A stretch of 56,331 nt of DNA from Acetobacteraceae bacterium (GTDB lineage: Bacteria; Pseudomonadota; Alphaproteobacteria; Acetobacterales; Acetobacteraceae). How positions within the stretch are numbered: position 1 is the first letter of the stretch; each line of letters starts with the position of its first letter. Below are positions 44,489-53,773 of this stretch, piece after piece. The notes below the pieces were generated by a model, which ran no database searches, was not told the origin of the DNA, and saw only the letters and a list, made by a program, of their open reading frames with translations. The stretch spans positions 1-56,331 of the forward strand of contig JAIEOP010000393.1 of the NCBI GenBank assembly GCA_019750465.1, written 5' to 3'. Made by a program: the position numbers and the translations under genes.

Positions 44489-44650
44489 GAACTCCTCCCC
44501 CCGCGCCCCCCACCCCCTTTTTCTGCTTTTTGGCGCGTGCTGGCGGCGTTGGCCGGTGACTGCGTCCCCGCCGGTGCGCGCGGCATGTGGACCGACAGAA
44601 AAAGGCGGGTTTTGGGGGTCCGGGGGAAAGGGAGTTCCCTCCCTTCCCCC
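44489..44650. repeat. Imperfect long inverted repeat and hairpin between convergent genes
   Basis: A C-rich arm at 44489-44525 (gaactcctcccc ... cctttttctg) faces a G-rich arm at 44596-44637 whose reverse complement begins gaactccctttcccc and ends cctttttctg. About 70 bp lie between. The last part, 44622-44650, also forms its own hairpin (gggggaaaggga / ccctcccttccccc) and could terminate either convergent gene. No coding signal is seen in this 185-bp gap. Confidence 0.6.
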
Positions 44651-44656
44651 AGGGCA

Positions 44657-45775
44657 TCAGCACGGGCCGACATCCTTCAGCGCCCCCATGATGCGTTCGA
44701 CGTCGGCGCTGCCGTTGTAGCCGTGGAAGCTGAAGCGCACGCGGCCCCGGCCGTTCCAGGCCCAGACGCCGTGCGCGTGCAGCGCCGCAGACAGCGCCGC
44801 GGCCCGCGGATGCGCGATGCAGATGCTGGCACCGTGCCGCGCCGGGTCGGCAGGCGTGGTGCTGGCGATCCCCGCCGCCGCCAGGCGCGCCAGCAGCGCC
44901 GCGGTCAGGCCCTGCACGTGGCGCGCGACCGCCGCCGCCTCGAAGCCGCCGAGGTAGTCCAGCGCGCCGTCGAGCACATAGAGCGCGGCATGCGCGGGGT
45001 TGCCGCGGGCGAAGCGCATCGCATCCGGCAGCAGCGCCACCGCGCCGCCTTGCCAGTCCGGCCGCGCGGTGCCGCCGGCCAGGGAGTGCCAGCCCGCCGT
45101 GGCCGGCATCCAGTGCGGCTGGCGCGCGCGGTTCCAGCAGGCCACGGCCGTGCCGGTCATCCCCAGCAGCCACTTGTAGGTCGCGGCGAAGGCGAAGTCG
45201 GCGAGGTGCGGGCGGATCGGCAGCCAGCCCGCCGCCTGGGTGTGGTCCACCACCAGCAGCGCGCCGGCGCGGTCCGCCGCCGCGCGCAGCGGCGCGAGGT
45301 CGAAGCGTTCGCCGGTGAGGTAGGAGACGTGGGAGACGCCGATCATCCGCGTGCGCGCATCCACCGCCGCCGCCACGGCGTCCGGGTCGCCCATGCGGGC
45401 GAAGCGGATGGCGATGCGGGGATGCCGCTGCAGCGCGGCCGGCGCCACGACGGAGGGGTATTCATCGGGATCGACGACCAGGTTGTCGCCCTCCCGCCAG
45501 TCGATGCTCTCGACGACGAGCGAGACGCCCTCGGCGACGCTGGCGCAGACGCCGATATCCTCGCGTGCGACGTCCCAGGCGGCCGCAACGCGGTCGCGGG
45601 CGCGCGCCAGCACGGCCTCCTGCGCGGCGCGGCCCGGCTCGCCCAGGCTCTTGTCGCGCGCATAGGCCGCCAGCGCGGCGTCGTGGCGGTGCAGGAAGGG
45701 CGTCTCGCCGCCGGCGCAGACATGCGCGACGCCGGCGGGGATGCGGAAATCGGCGGGATCGAAGAGCGGGTCCAT
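44657..45775 (-). CDS. Class V PLP-dependent aminotransferase/lyase-fold enzyme
   Basis: 372 aa. Class V features are V-V-D-H-T-Q-A-A-G-W and A-A-T-Y-K-W-L-L-G with the PLP lysine, plus the C-terminal V-R-F-S-F-H-G-Y-N. The fold resembles isopenicillin N epimerase-like and kynureninase/SufS-related proteins. It starts one base after the DctM stop, so it belongs to the TRAP operon, suggesting that it acts on the imported amino compound. Reaction not predictable. Confidence 0.88.
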   Translation of the reverse strand: MDPLFDPADFRIPAGVAHVCAGGETPFLHRHDAALAAYARDKSLGEPGRAAQEAVLARARDRVAAAWDVAREDIGVCASVAEGVSLVVESIDWREGDNLVVDPDEYPSVVAPAALQRHPRIAIRFARMGDPDAVAAAVDARTRMIGVSHVSYLTGERFDLAPLRAAADRAGALLVVDHTQAAGWLPIRPHLADFAFAATYKWLLGMTGTAVACWNRARQPHWMPATAGWHSLAGGTARPDWQGGAVALLPDAMRFARGNPAHAALYVLDGALDYLGGFEAAAVARHVQGLTAALLARLAAAGIASTTPADPARHGASICIAHPRAAALSAALHAHGVWAWNGRGRVRFSFHGYNGSADVERIMGALKDVGPC

Positions 45776-45776
45776 G

Positions 45777-47057
45777 CTACCTCGCGGCCGGCTGCAGCAT
45801 AAGGGCGAATTGCGGGACGTAGGTGGTCAGGAACAGCACCGCCAGCATCACCAGGATCTGCGGCCAGATGGCGCGGCTGATGCGCGCGAGCGACAGCCCG
45901 CTGATCGCCATGCCGATGAACAGGCAGTAGCCGATCGGCGGCGCCGCCATGCCGATGGCGACGTTGGTCACGATGATCGCGCCGAAGTGGATCGGGTCCA
46001 CGCCGAAGCGGTTCGCGATGGCGATCAGCATCGGCCCGAGGATCACCACGATCGCCAGCTCGTCCATCACCGCCGCCAGCAGGAAGAAGGCGATGTTCAG
46101 GGTCGCCAGAGCGATCCACCGCTCCTGGATGTTCTCCGCCATCCAGGCGGCGAAGCGGGTGGCGATCCCCTCCTGCGCCACCAGGATGCCGAAGCCGGTG
46201 GAGACGGCGATGATGGCGCAGACGATGGCGCTGGTCTTCATCGCCTCGGCGAAGATGCCGGGCAGGCCGCGCCAGGTGAGCTGGCGTTCCACGAACAGCC
46301 CGATGATCAGCGCGTAGAGGCAGGAGATCGCGGCGGCCTCGGTCGGCGTGAAGACGCCGCCATAGATGCCGCCCAGCACGATGGCCGGCGACAGCAGCGC
46401 CCACTTGCCGCGGTGGAAGGCGGACCAGGTCTCGGCCAGCGTCGCGCGCGGCAGCTTCGGCACGCGGTTGCGCTTCGCGTGCACCCAGCATACCACCAGC
46501 AGCCCCGCCGCCAGCGCCAGCCCCGGCACGATGCCCGAGAGGAACAGCCGGCCGATCGACTGCTCCGCCACGATGCCCCAGATGACGAAGGCGATGGAGG
46601 GCGGGATCAGCGGCCCCAGCACGCCGGCACTCACCGCGATGGAGGCGGCGAAGGCGCGGTCGTAGCCGGCCCGCGCCATGGCCGGGATCAGGATGGAGCC
46701 GATCGCGGCCGTGGTCGCCGGCGCGCTGCCCGAGATCGCCGAGAAGATCAGCGCCGAGAGCACCGCCACCATCGCCAGCCCGCCGGTGCGGTGGCGCACC
46801 AGCGTGCCGGCGAAGTCCACCAGCCGCTGCGACAGCCCGCCCGCCGTCATCAGCCCGCCCGCCAGCATGAACAGCGGGATCGCCAGCAGGGAGAAGGACT
46901 GCGCGCCGCTGAGCACGGACTGCGCCAGGAAGGCCGGCTCGATGTCGGCCACCAGCAGCGCCGCGGTGACGCAGAGCGCGATGGCGATGGCGAAGGGAAA
47001 GCCGATCGCCACCAGCCCGGCGAATCCCGCCGTGAGGCAGAGCGTAATGGCCGTCAC
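45777..47057 (-). CDS. dctM: TRAP transporter large permease DctM
   Basis: 426 aa, about 12 membrane helices. DctM hallmarks are [21 protein letters not shown] (substrate/Na+ region), [10 protein letters not shown] and F-T-P-T-E-A-A-A-I. It begins at a GTG overlapping the DctQ stop (GTGA). With DctP and DctQ it forms a Na+-coupled importer, typically for carboxylates or amino acid derivatives. Confidence 0.93.
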   Translation of the reverse strand: MTAITLCLTAGFAGLVAIGFPFAIAIALCVTAALLVADIEPAFLAQSVLSGAQSFSLLAIPLFMLAGGLMTAGGLSQRLVDFAGTLVRHRTGGLAMVAVLSALIFSAISGSAPATTAAIGSILIPAMARAGYDRAFAASIAVSAGVLGPLIPPSIAFVIWGIVAEQSIGRLFLSGIVPGLALAAGLLVVCWVHAKRNRVPKLPRATLAETWSAFHRGKWALLSPAIVLGGIYGGVFTPTEAAAISCLYALIIGLFVERQLTWRGLPGIFAEAMKTSAIVCAIIAVSTGFGILVAQEGIATRFAAWMAENIQERWIALATLNIAFFLLAAVMDELAIVVILGPMLIAIANRFGVDPIHFGAIIVTNVAIGMAAPPIGYCLFIGMAISGLSLARISRAIWPQILVMLAVLFLTTYVPQFALMLQPAAR

Positions 47058-47560
47058 GCCGCGGGATTCCCCTGCGGCGGTGGCGGCAGCGCGCCGCCGG
47101 GTCGGATCGCGCGCTCCAGCCCGAACAGCGCCATCAGCGCGCCGGCGACCGGCGCCATCGCGTTCAGGACCTCGATCGGGTAGCCGATCGCCGCGGAGAC
47201 CGAGCCGGCGGTGATGTCGTAGAACCGCACCCCGGACCAGGCGAGGAAGCCGCCGAGCGCCGCGGTGACCAGATCGGTCGCCCGCTCCGCCCAGATGCGG
47301 GCGCCGCGCGGCAGCGCCTCCGGCAGCAGGGCCAGGCGCACGTGCCAGCCCTCCCGCACCCCCAGCGCCAGCCCGCCCATCACCGTCCAGGAGAACATCA
47401 GCACCGCCAGCTCCTCCGACCAGATGGAGGGCGAGGCGAAGACATAGCGCACCAGCACCTGCCAGCAGAGCGCCGCCAGCATCAGCGCCGCGACGACGAC
47501 GATGCTGGCCCGCGTCAGCGCCGCCGCGACGCGCGCGACCGCGCCGAGCGCATGCGTCAC
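47054..47560 (-). CDS. dctQ: TRAP transporter small permease DctQ
   Basis: 168 aa with four membrane helices; the DctQ motif W-S-E-E-L-A-V-L-M-F-S-W and G-V-R-E-G-W-H-V lie in the middle, as usual. GTG start overlaps the DctP stop and its own end overlaps dctM; both junctions are GTGA. It pairs with DctM in the inner membrane. Confidence 0.9.
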   Translation of the reverse strand: MTHALGAVARVAAALTRASIVVVAALMLAALCWQVLVRYVFASPSIWSEELAVLMFSWTVMGGLALGVREGWHVRLALLPEALPRGARIWAERATDLVTAALGGFLAWSGVRFYDITAGSVSAAIGYPIEVLNAMAPVAGALMALFGLERAIRPGGALPPPPQGNPAA

Positions 47561-48555
47561 TGCACCGCCGCCAGCGCGTCGCGGACGATGTCGGCGCCGA
47601 TCTGGCCGCGGAAGCTCTCGTACATCGGCAGCACGCCGCGGCGCCAGGCTGCCTTGTCCGCCACCTCGTTGAGCTGCATGCGGCCCGCCAGGCTCTGGCG
47701 GAATTGCGCCTGCAGGCGGCCATTGGTCGCGCGCTGCTCGGCGGTGGCCTCGCGCCCGGCCTCGATGGCCGCGGCCTTCACCTCGGCGGGCAGGCGGTCG
47801 AAGCTGCGCCTGCTGACGAGCAGCGCGATCATCGAGTAGATGTGGCCGGTCAGCGAGAGGAACTTGGTGATCTCGTAGAGCTTGTTCTGGTCGATGACGC
47901 CGAGCGGCACCTCCAGCCCGTCCACCGCGCCCTGCTGCACGGCGGTGAAGGTCTCGGCCCAGGCCATGGGCACCGCGGTGCCGCCCAGGCTGCGGTACAT
48001 CTCCACGTAGATCGGGCTCTGCAGCACGCGGAACTTGATGCCACGCAGGTCCTCCGGCCGCGCCACGGGCCTGACGTTGTTGATCATGTGGCGGAAGCCG
48101 CCCTCCATGAAGCCGAGTGCCAGGATCCCCCGCCCCTCCAGGCGCTGCCGCAGCTGCGCCCCCACCGGTCCGTCCAGCACGCGGTGCGCCTGCGCCTCCT
48201 CGGCATAGAGGAAGGGCATGTCGTTGACCTGGAAGGCGGGCTCGATCTGGGCGACGACCGCGTTGGTGATGACGCCCATGTCCACGGTGCCGAGGCGCAT
48301 GCCGTCCACCAGCGGCCGCTCGTCGCCGATGGCGCGGTTGGGAAAGAGCTGCACCTCCACCCGGTCGGCACCGACACGCCGTTCCAGCGCGGCCTTGAAG
48401 CCGCGCATGCCGACCGCGTAGGGGTCCTGCGCGCCCTCGCCGCTGGTGGTGCCGAGGCGCAGCACGATCTTCTGCTGCGCGCGCGCCACCGCCGGCGCGG
48501 CCAGCATGACGGCGGCGCCGGCGAACGCCGCGCGGCGCGAGAGAGGGCTGGTCAT
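47557..48555 (-). CDS. dctP: TRAP transporter substrate-binding protein DctP
   Basis: 332 aa. A Tat-type signal (SRRAAFAGAAVMLAAPAVA) and family regions K-F-R-V-L-Q-S-P-I-Y, Q-Q-G-A-V-D-G-L-E-V-P and R-S-F-D-R-L-P identify DctP. It heads dctP-dctQ-dctM-class V enzyme. The divergent dehydrogenase gene starts 126 bp away, so control elements should lie at 48556-48681. Ligand unknown. Confidence 0.93.
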   Translation of the reverse strand: MTSPLSRRAAFAGAAVMLAAPAVARAQQKIVLRLGTTSGEGAQDPYAVGMRGFKAALERRVGADRVEVQLFPNRAIGDERPLVDGMRLGTVDMGVITNAVVAQIEPAFQVNDMPFLYAEEAQAHRVLDGPVGAQLRQRLEGRGILALGFMEGGFRHMINNVRPVARPEDLRGIKFRVLQSPIYVEMYRSLGGTAVPMAWAETFTAVQQGAVDGLEVPLGVIDQNKLYEITKFLSLTGHIYSMIALLVSRRSFDRLPAEVKAAAIEAGREATAEQRATNGRLQAQFRQSLAGRMQLNEVADKAAWRRGVLPMYESFRGQIGADIVRDALAAVQ

Positions 48556-48681
48556 GGTCCGTATCCTTCCCGAGGCCCGGGATCATAGGCGCGGCGGGAT
48601 GCGCGGCAAGCCGCGCGGGCTTGCGTCACGCACGGCGCCTGCGCATGGTCCGTGCGACCGCCGCACCCCGAGGACGTCGCC

Positions 48682-49539
48682 ATGCCGCCGACCGTCGCCG
48701 TCATCGCCCAGGGCGCCATGGGGGCCGGCGTCGGCCGGCGCCTGACCGGGCGCGGCGTGACCGTGCTCACCTCCCTCGCCGGCCGCAGCGCGCGCAGCGC
48801 CGAACGTGCCGCCGCCGCGGGCATGCGTGCCGTGACCGATGCGGAAATCGCCGGGGCGGACATCATCCTCTCCATCATCCCGCCGGCCGAGGCCCGCGCG
48901 CTGGCCGAACGCCTGGCGCCGCACCTCGCCGCCGTGGCGCGCAAGCCGCTCTACGTCGATTGCAACGCCATCAGCCCGGGCACGGCGCGCGCGGTGGCGG
49001 CGGCGATCACGGCGACCGGCGCCCGCTTCGCCGATGGCGGCATCATCGGCGGGCCACCGCGCCAGGAGGATGGCTACACCCCCGTCCTCTACACCTCGGG
49101 CGAGCATGCGGAAGCGGTGCTGGCGCTGGCCGAACACGGCCTGGATGTGCGGGTCACGCCGGGCCCGGTCGGCGCCGCCTCGGCGTTGAAGATGTGCTAT
49201 GCCGGCATCACCAAGGGGCTGGTCGCGCTTGCCAGCGCCATGGCCCTGGCCGCGACGCGCGCCGGCGCGGCGGAAGGCTTCTTCCGTGAGCTGGAGCGCA
49301 GCCAGCCGGAATTGCTCGCCTGGTTCCAGCGCATGGTGCCGCCGAGCTACGACAAGGCCTATCGCTGGAACGGCGAGATGGAGGAGATCGCCGACACCAT
49401 CGGCGACGCGGGCGGCGAGGCCGCCGGCATCTACCAGGCGATCGCGCGCTTCTATACCGGGATGGCCGCCGACCATGCCGGGCCACGGCGCGACACGGCG
49501 GCGATCTCCGCCTTCCTGGCGACACCGCCGCAGGCATGA
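48682..49539 (+). CDS. NAD(P)-dependent oxidoreductase, 6PGDH/DUF1932 type
   Basis: 285 aa. N-terminal Rossmann motif V-I-A-Q-G-A-M-G-A-G-V-G, then the phosphate-loop equivalents and S-I-I-P-P-A; the C-terminal half carries A-S-A-L-K-M-C-Y-A-G-I-T-K, whose Lys is the usual catalytic residue, in a DUF1932-type helical domain. Relatives oxidise 3-hydroxy acids. Divergent from the TRAP operon, so a role on the same substrate is plausible. The ATG at 48682 gives the correct Rossmann start. Confidence 0.88.
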   Translation: MPPTVAVIAQGAMGAGVGRRLTGRGVTVLTSLAGRSARSAERAAAAGMRAVTDAEIAGADIILSIIPPAEARALAERLAPHLAAVARKPLYVDCNAISPGTARAVAAAITATGARFADGGIIGGPPRQEDGYTPVLYTSGEHAEAVLALAEHGLDVRVTPGPVGAASALKMCYAGITKGLVALASAMALAATRAGAAEGFFRELERSQPELLAWFQRMVPPSYDKAYRWNGEMEEIADTIGDAGGEAAGIYQAIARFYTGMAADHAGPRRDTAAISAFLATPPQA

Positions 49540-49668
49540 CCCTGGGCTGCGGCGCCCATGACCCCCTGCCGCGCTGGCGGGACGCACCGCCGCAAGCCGG
49601 GCGAGCATGGTTGGAGTCCTGGCCGGCCAGGAGCATGCGGCTGTGGGGGCGCCGCGTGCCGCGGCTGG

Positions 49669-50451
49669 TCAGGCTGCCAGCACGCGGTCCCGCGGCAGGG
49701 TCAGCCAGGCCCGGGCGCCGACGCCCTGCAGTGCCTCGATGCGCAGGCTGCCGCCATGTGCCTCCAGCAGCGCGCGCGCCACCGCCAGCCCGAAGCCGAG
49801 TCCCCGCGTCCGCTCCGCCGCCGGCGCCACGGCGGCGTCCGGTGCGATGTCCGCGGCGCCGATGCCGGCGCCCTCGTCCTCGATGATGATGGCGAGGCTG
49901 TCCGGCGTGACAACCGGGCGGATGCCGATCCAGTCGCCGTCGCGGGTCAGGCGCGCCGCCCGGGCCAGCACCTGTTCCAGCGCGCCGCGCAGCGCCCGGG
50001 CATCGGCGCTGAGCGTGATCGCCGCGCAATCCGGCGCCAGCCGCCAGTCCCGCCGCGAGGGGCCGAGCTGCGCCGCGGTCGCCGCCACGGCGTCCTCGAT
50101 CACCGGCAGCAGGGGCAGGGCCTGGGCGTGCAGCACGCGCAGCCCGCCCTGCAGGGCCAGCAGCTCGGTCAGCTCATCCGCCAGATCGAGCAGCCGCTTG
50201 GCGCCCTCGGCGATGCTGGCGGCCGCCGCGGCACCGCTGCGGCCGCCGCCCGCATGGCCGAGCAGCGCGAGGCCGAGCGCCTGCATCTCCCGCGCCAGCA
50301 GGCCGAAGCTGCGCTCGCGGGCCGCCGCGCCCTCCCGCATGGCGTCCCGTTCGGCACGGCAGGCCGCGAGCTGGCGGTGCATCCGCAGGGAGAGGAGCAG
50401 CGACCCGGCCGCGATGATCGCGAGCAGGCCGGAGATGGCAAAGCCGGGCAT
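49669..50451 (-). CDS. Histidine-kinase-like ATPase-domain protein, degenerate
   Basis: 260 aa: one N-terminal membrane helix (about 5-22), a helical linker and a HATPase_c domain (about 145-255). G1 box E-D-E-G-A-G-I-G and G2 box G-L-G-F-G-L-A-V-A-R are present, followed by A-H-G-G-S-L. No H-box phospho-acceptor motif is visible, and the N-box reads L-E-Q-V-L-A-R-A-A with Arg164 where the Mg-binding Asn belongs. No response regulator adjoins. It may bind ATP weakly or act as a scaffold. Confidence 0.75.
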   Translation of the reverse strand: MPGFAISGLLAIIAAGSLLLSLRMHRQLAACRAERDAMREGAAARERSFGLLAREMQALGLALLGHAGGGRSGAAAAASIAEGAKRLLDLADELTELLALQGGLRVLHAQALPLLPVIEDAVAATAAQLGPSRRDWRLAPDCAAITLSADARALRGALEQVLARAARLTRDGDWIGIRPVVTPDSLAIIIEDEGAGIGAADIAPDAAVAPAAERTRGLGFGLAVARALLEAHGGSLRIEALQGVGARAWLTLPRDRVLAA

Positions 50452-50569
50452 GAGCCCGGCTTAGCGCAGCAAGCTTAACGGAAGATTGAACGGCGGATCG
50501 GCGTTCGCAGGGCGATCGGACGCGCGGCGGAATGCCCGGTCCGGCGCCACGGCGCCCCGCCGCGGACGA

Positions 50570-50881
50570 TCAGGCAGCCGCGCCGGCCGAGGCCTCGCGC
50601 TTCGCCTTGGCCCGCACGATGCGCTTCTTCAGCGTGATCGCCTCCGGCGGCAGGCGCCGGTCCGGCGTGCCGAGCAGGAAGGCGTCGAGGCCCCCATTGT
50701 GCTCGATGGTGCGGATGCCGTTCACCGTCAGCCGCAGCCGCACGCTGGAGGCGAGCACGTCGGAGAAGAACGACGTCTCCTGCAGGTTGGGCAGGAAGCG
50801 CCGGCGGGTCTTGTTGTTGGCGTGGCTGACGTTGTTGCCCGAGAGCACGGTCTTGCCAGTGATGCCGCAGCGGCGGGCCAT
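50570..50881 (-). CDS. rpmB: 50S ribosomal protein L28
   Basis: 103 aa. It begins [10 protein letters not shown] and contains [19 protein letters not shown], the L28 signature, with the longer alphaproteobacterial C-terminus. It is a structural protein of the large ribosomal subunit near the E site. Only two Cys-type zinc positions are hinted at (a single Cys is seen), so it is the zinc-free form. The gene stands alone as usual in this class. Confidence 0.96.
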   Translation of the reverse strand: MARRCGITGKTVLSGNNVSHANNKTRRRFLPNLQETSFFSDVLASSVRLRLTVNGIRTIEHNGGLDAFLLGTPDRRLPPEAITLKKRIVRAKAKREASAGAAA

Positions 50882-50999
50882 CGGTAGGTCCCCGAAAAAC
50901 GGCACGCGCCCCGGGCGTGGGCCGCGTGCAGGTCTTGTCTTGAGCGGCGGCGTATGCCGCGGCGGGCAGGGCGCGTCAAGCGTTCCGGGCGCGCTCGGC

Positions 51000-51287
51000 C
51001 TAAAGCACGGCACGCACCCCCGGCTGCGGCGGCGCGCCGGCGGACTCCGGCTCGCGCATCGCCCGCAACTCACCGCTTTCCACCGAGGCCAGGGCGTTGC
51101 GCAGCACGGCGGCGACAGACCGGTCGTCCAGCGTCCGCGCCAGCACGCCCAACGCGCCGCCCTGCAGCGCCGAGGCGACCGACACCGGGGCGATGTGCTG
51201 CTCGATCATGTACTCGATGGCCTTGTCCACCACCGACCCGGCATGGCTCAGGTCTTCCGGCGCGCTGCCCTGGGGATCCAGTTGCAT
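51000..51287 (-). CDS. Hypothetical small helical protein
   Basis: 95 aa, acidic to neutral, with a helical middle ([14 protein letters not shown] and [11 protein letters not shown]). No signal peptide, no membrane segment, no family recognised. It lies between rpmB and the FkbM gene and is on the rpmB strand, 118 bp upstream of it. The start at 51287 has AAGGAAG nearby (about 51296-51302). Confidence 0.55.
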   Translation of the reverse strand: MQLDPQGSAPEDLSHAGSVVDKAIEYMIEQHIAPVSVASALQGGALGVLARTLDDRSVAAVLRNALASVESGELRAMREPESAGAPPQPGVRAVL

Positions 51288-51498
51288 GGGTGTTCTTCCT
51301 TGTGACCGGCGGCGTCGGCGGAAGGGGTCAGCGACCGGGCCGGCGAGGCGCGCCGCGCGACAACCGTCCCGGCAGATAGGGGCCGGGTCGGGCCGCTGCC
51401 ACCCCTCCGTCGCTCACGGCGCGCCCGGGCGGCGGGTTCCCCGGGCCGGCTGTGCCCCGCGCGCCACGGGCCTGCTTGGCGCAGGCGGCGCGCTGCGC

Positions 51499-51524
51499 CA
51501 GAGGGGCGTGGCAGAGGGGCGTGG
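51499..51524. repeat. Two tandem 13-bp units upstream of the FkbM gene
   Basis: The unit cagaggggcgtgg occurs twice head to tail. It lies in the 253-bp gap 51288-51540, ahead of the FkbM start. Nothing else clear is visible in this gap. Confidence 0.6.
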
Positions 51525-51540
51525 CAGGCGGAGTGACGGG

Positions 51541-52425
51541 ATGGACAGCAATGCGACGGGGGGCCAGGGCAGGGGCCAGGTGCGGCCCTGGCGGTGGGTG
51601 ACGATCGCCGGGCGGCGCTGGCGGGTCGCCGGCGATCCGGCGGACAGCTACTTCGAATGGGCCGCCAGCCACGCGAGGGGCATGGGGGAGATCCACGCCG
51701 TCGCCGCGGCGATCCTGCCGCCGGACGGCACGGGCGTCGCGCTCGACATCGGGGCGAACATCGGCATGGCGGCGCTGGTGCTTGGTGCCCTGGCGCCGGC
51801 CGGTCGGGTCGTCGCGGTGGAGCCGTCGCCGCATATTGCGGCCAGGCTGCGCGAGACCCTGTCCCTCAACCGCATGGCCGAGCGGGTCGCCGTCGAGCAA
51901 TGCGCGGTGTCGGCGGCGCCGGGCGAAGCCGAGTTCCACGTCGACAGCGGCCATTCGGCCGGCAGCAAGCTCGTGGACGCGGGCACCATGGATCGGGCGG
52001 TGCTGGCGTCTCCGCCCGTTCGCGTGCCGGTCACCACCATGGACGCGCTGATGGCGGCGCATGCCCTGCCGCGGGTCCATCTGGTGAAGGTGGACGTGGA
52101 GGGCTTCGAGGGCGACGTGCTGGACGGCGCACGCGGGACGATTGCGCGGCACCGCCCGGCCTTCATCCTCGAGTTCAACGCCTGGACGCTGCTGTGCAAC
52201 CGCAACGCCAATCCGCGCACGGTGCTGGAGGACTGGCTGGCGCGCTTCCCCGTGGTGCACGCCTTCCGCGGCGTGGCGGCGCCGGAGCGGGTGCGCCCGG
52301 CGGATGCGCTGGCCTTCCTGCACGACCACCTGGTCAAGCGGAAATGCGCCGACGACCTGGTGCTGTCCTTCGACGATGCCTGGGTGGCGCGCTGGCGACC
52401 GCCCGGGGCGGCGCGGCGGGCTTAG
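51541..52425 (+). CDS. FkbM-family SAM-dependent methyltransferase
   Basis: 294 aa. SAM motif V-A-L-D-I-G-A-N-I-G-M (about 62-72), V-V-A-V-E-P-S-P, and the FkbM markers T-M-D-A-L and L-V-K-V-D-V-E-G-F-E. These enzymes O-methylate sugars or secondary metabolites. The ATG at 51541 is preceded by GGAG and no earlier start gives a better N-terminus. An IS4-type element begins 9 bp after its stop. Acceptor unknown. Confidence 0.9.
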   Translation: MDSNATGGQGRGQVRPWRWVTIAGRRWRVAGDPADSYFEWAASHARGMGEIHAVAAAILPPDGTGVALDIGANIGMAALVLGALAPAGRVVAVEPSPHIAARLRETLSLNRMAERVAVEQCAVSAAPGEAEFHVDSGHSAGSKLVDAGTMDRAVLASPPVRVPVTTMDALMAAHALPRVHLVKVDVEGFEGDVLDGARGTIARHRPAFILEFNAWTLLCNRNANPRTVLEDWLARFPVVHAFRGVAAPERVRPADALAFLHDHLVKRKCADDLVLSFDDAWVARWRPPGAARRA

Positions 52426-52433
52426 CCGCTATA

Positions 52434-53574
52434 CCGTTCACTTTGGATGCCGATGGGGTGCAGCCTGCCGGGTTGGTGATACGGGATCGGCAGCGATGGC
52501 CGGTGTTCCTGCCGGCCTTCTGGCCGGAATCCGTCTGAGCGACCACATCAGTCCCGCGGTGATCGCCCGGGCGGTGCCGCCCGACCGGGTGCGCCAGGTG
52601 CTGGCGGAGACTGGCCGGGCGAGTGAGCGCGAGCGCGACCTGCCGGCGCCGGTGATGGTCTACTACGCCATTGCCCTGGCGCTCTACATGGGATCGGGCA
52701 CGCGCGAGGTGCTGCGCTGTCTGCTGGAGGATCTGCGCTGGCTGTGGGGCGCCGAGGCGGTCAAGGTGGCGGGCAGGAGCGGTATCTCGCAGGCCCGCAG
52801 CCGGTCGGGAGAGGCGCCGCTGCGCCGGCTGTACGGGGAACTGGTCCAGCCGGTCGCCACCCGCGCCAGCAAGGGGGCGTGGTATCGGGACTGGCGGCTG
52901 GTCAGCCTGGATGGCTCCTGCCTCGACGTGGCCGACACCGAGGCGAACCGTGCCGAGTTCGGCATGCCCGGCGCGAGCCGTGGCGAGAGCGCCTTTCCGC
53001 AACTGCGTTTCGTCGCCCTGGTGGAGTACCGGCTGGAGGGCGTCGCCGCGGCCGAGCCGCTCCATCGGCTGCTGACCACGCTCCTCGACCCGGCGCAGGC
53101 CCCCGCCGTGGAGCTGGCCGCGCTCCACCACGAGCGCTGGGAAATCGAGGGTGCCTTCGCCGAGCTGAAGACGCAGCTGCGCGGGGCGCGGGTGGTGCTG
53201 CGCAGCAGGGCCCCCGAGCTGGTCCGCCAGGAGGTCTGGGGCCTGCTGCCGGCGCATTTCGCGATCCGTGGGCTGATGCTCGAAGCGGCGTTGAAGGCCG
53301 ACGAGGATCCGGATCGCCTCTCCTTCTCGCATGCCGTGCGCGTGGTCCGGCGCAAGCTGCCGCTGTTCGCGGCGCTTCCCCCCTCGAGCCAGGCGCGCCC
53401 TGCAGGAGACGGTGCTGGCGGAGATCCTGGAAGAGCGGGCGGTGAGCGGCCGTGGCCGGCAAGTGCCACGCGGGGTCAAACGCAAGATGAGCAGCTATCC
53501 GCTGCGGCCCCGCGCACCGCAGCCGATCACCCGCATCGACGTCACCGCTGCCATCCGCCTCATAAAGTGAACAG
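52434..53574 (+). mobile_element. IS4-family insertion sequence, decayed
   Basis: Inverted ends ccGTTCACTTT (52434) and, on the other strand, ctGTTCACTTT (up to 53574) bound a transposase frame. At about 1.14 kb it is shorter than a complete element of this kind would be because of an internal deletion. The left end is just behind the FkbM stop; the right end is 6 bp from the dispersed repeat at 53581. Target duplication could not be defined by eye. Confidence 0.75.
52496..53570 (+). pseudogene. IS4-family transposase, deletion plus frameshift
   Basis: The N-terminal IS4 domain (R-L-S-D-H-I-S-P, M-G-S-G-T-R-E-V-L) and first catalytic Asp (V-S-L-D-G-S) are present. Then F-V-A-L-V-E is joined directly to Y-R-L-E-G-V, skipping the usual ~100-150 residues with the second Asp (D-R-x-F). 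The Y-R-E-K region is H-E-R-W-E-I-E...L-K (Tyr changed to His). Near 53380 the frame shifts by one base at a C6 run; the normal C-terminus (R-G-V-K-R-K-M-S-S-Y-P) continues in the next frame. Confidence 0.85.
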
Positions 53575-53580
53575 CATTGG

Positions 53581-53689
53581 GGCTGGAGCGTGTTGCGTTC
53601 GCATGCGCCCACGCAACACGCTCCAGCCTTTGCCGGGTCGCGGGATTCACCGTCTGCGGCGATTCTGCCTCAACGCATCCCGCTCTAGC
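53581..53689 (-). repeat. Dispersed hairpin repeat, copy B
   Basis: The reverse complement matches 10267-10374 at most positions. The hairpin half (53581-53628) is a perfect 18-bp stem with a 12-nt loop. Where copy A has the pair gctAgagc/gctcTagc, copy B has gctGgagc/gctcCagc, so both sides changed together. It lies immediately beyond the broken IS4 element. Confidence 0.88.
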
Positions 53690-53773
53690 CTGCTCCCCGG
53701 TGGCCGTCAGACCGCGCCACCGCGTCCCTTCGCTCAGGAGGCGGCGGCGGACCACCCGTACGGCCGCCGCGGG

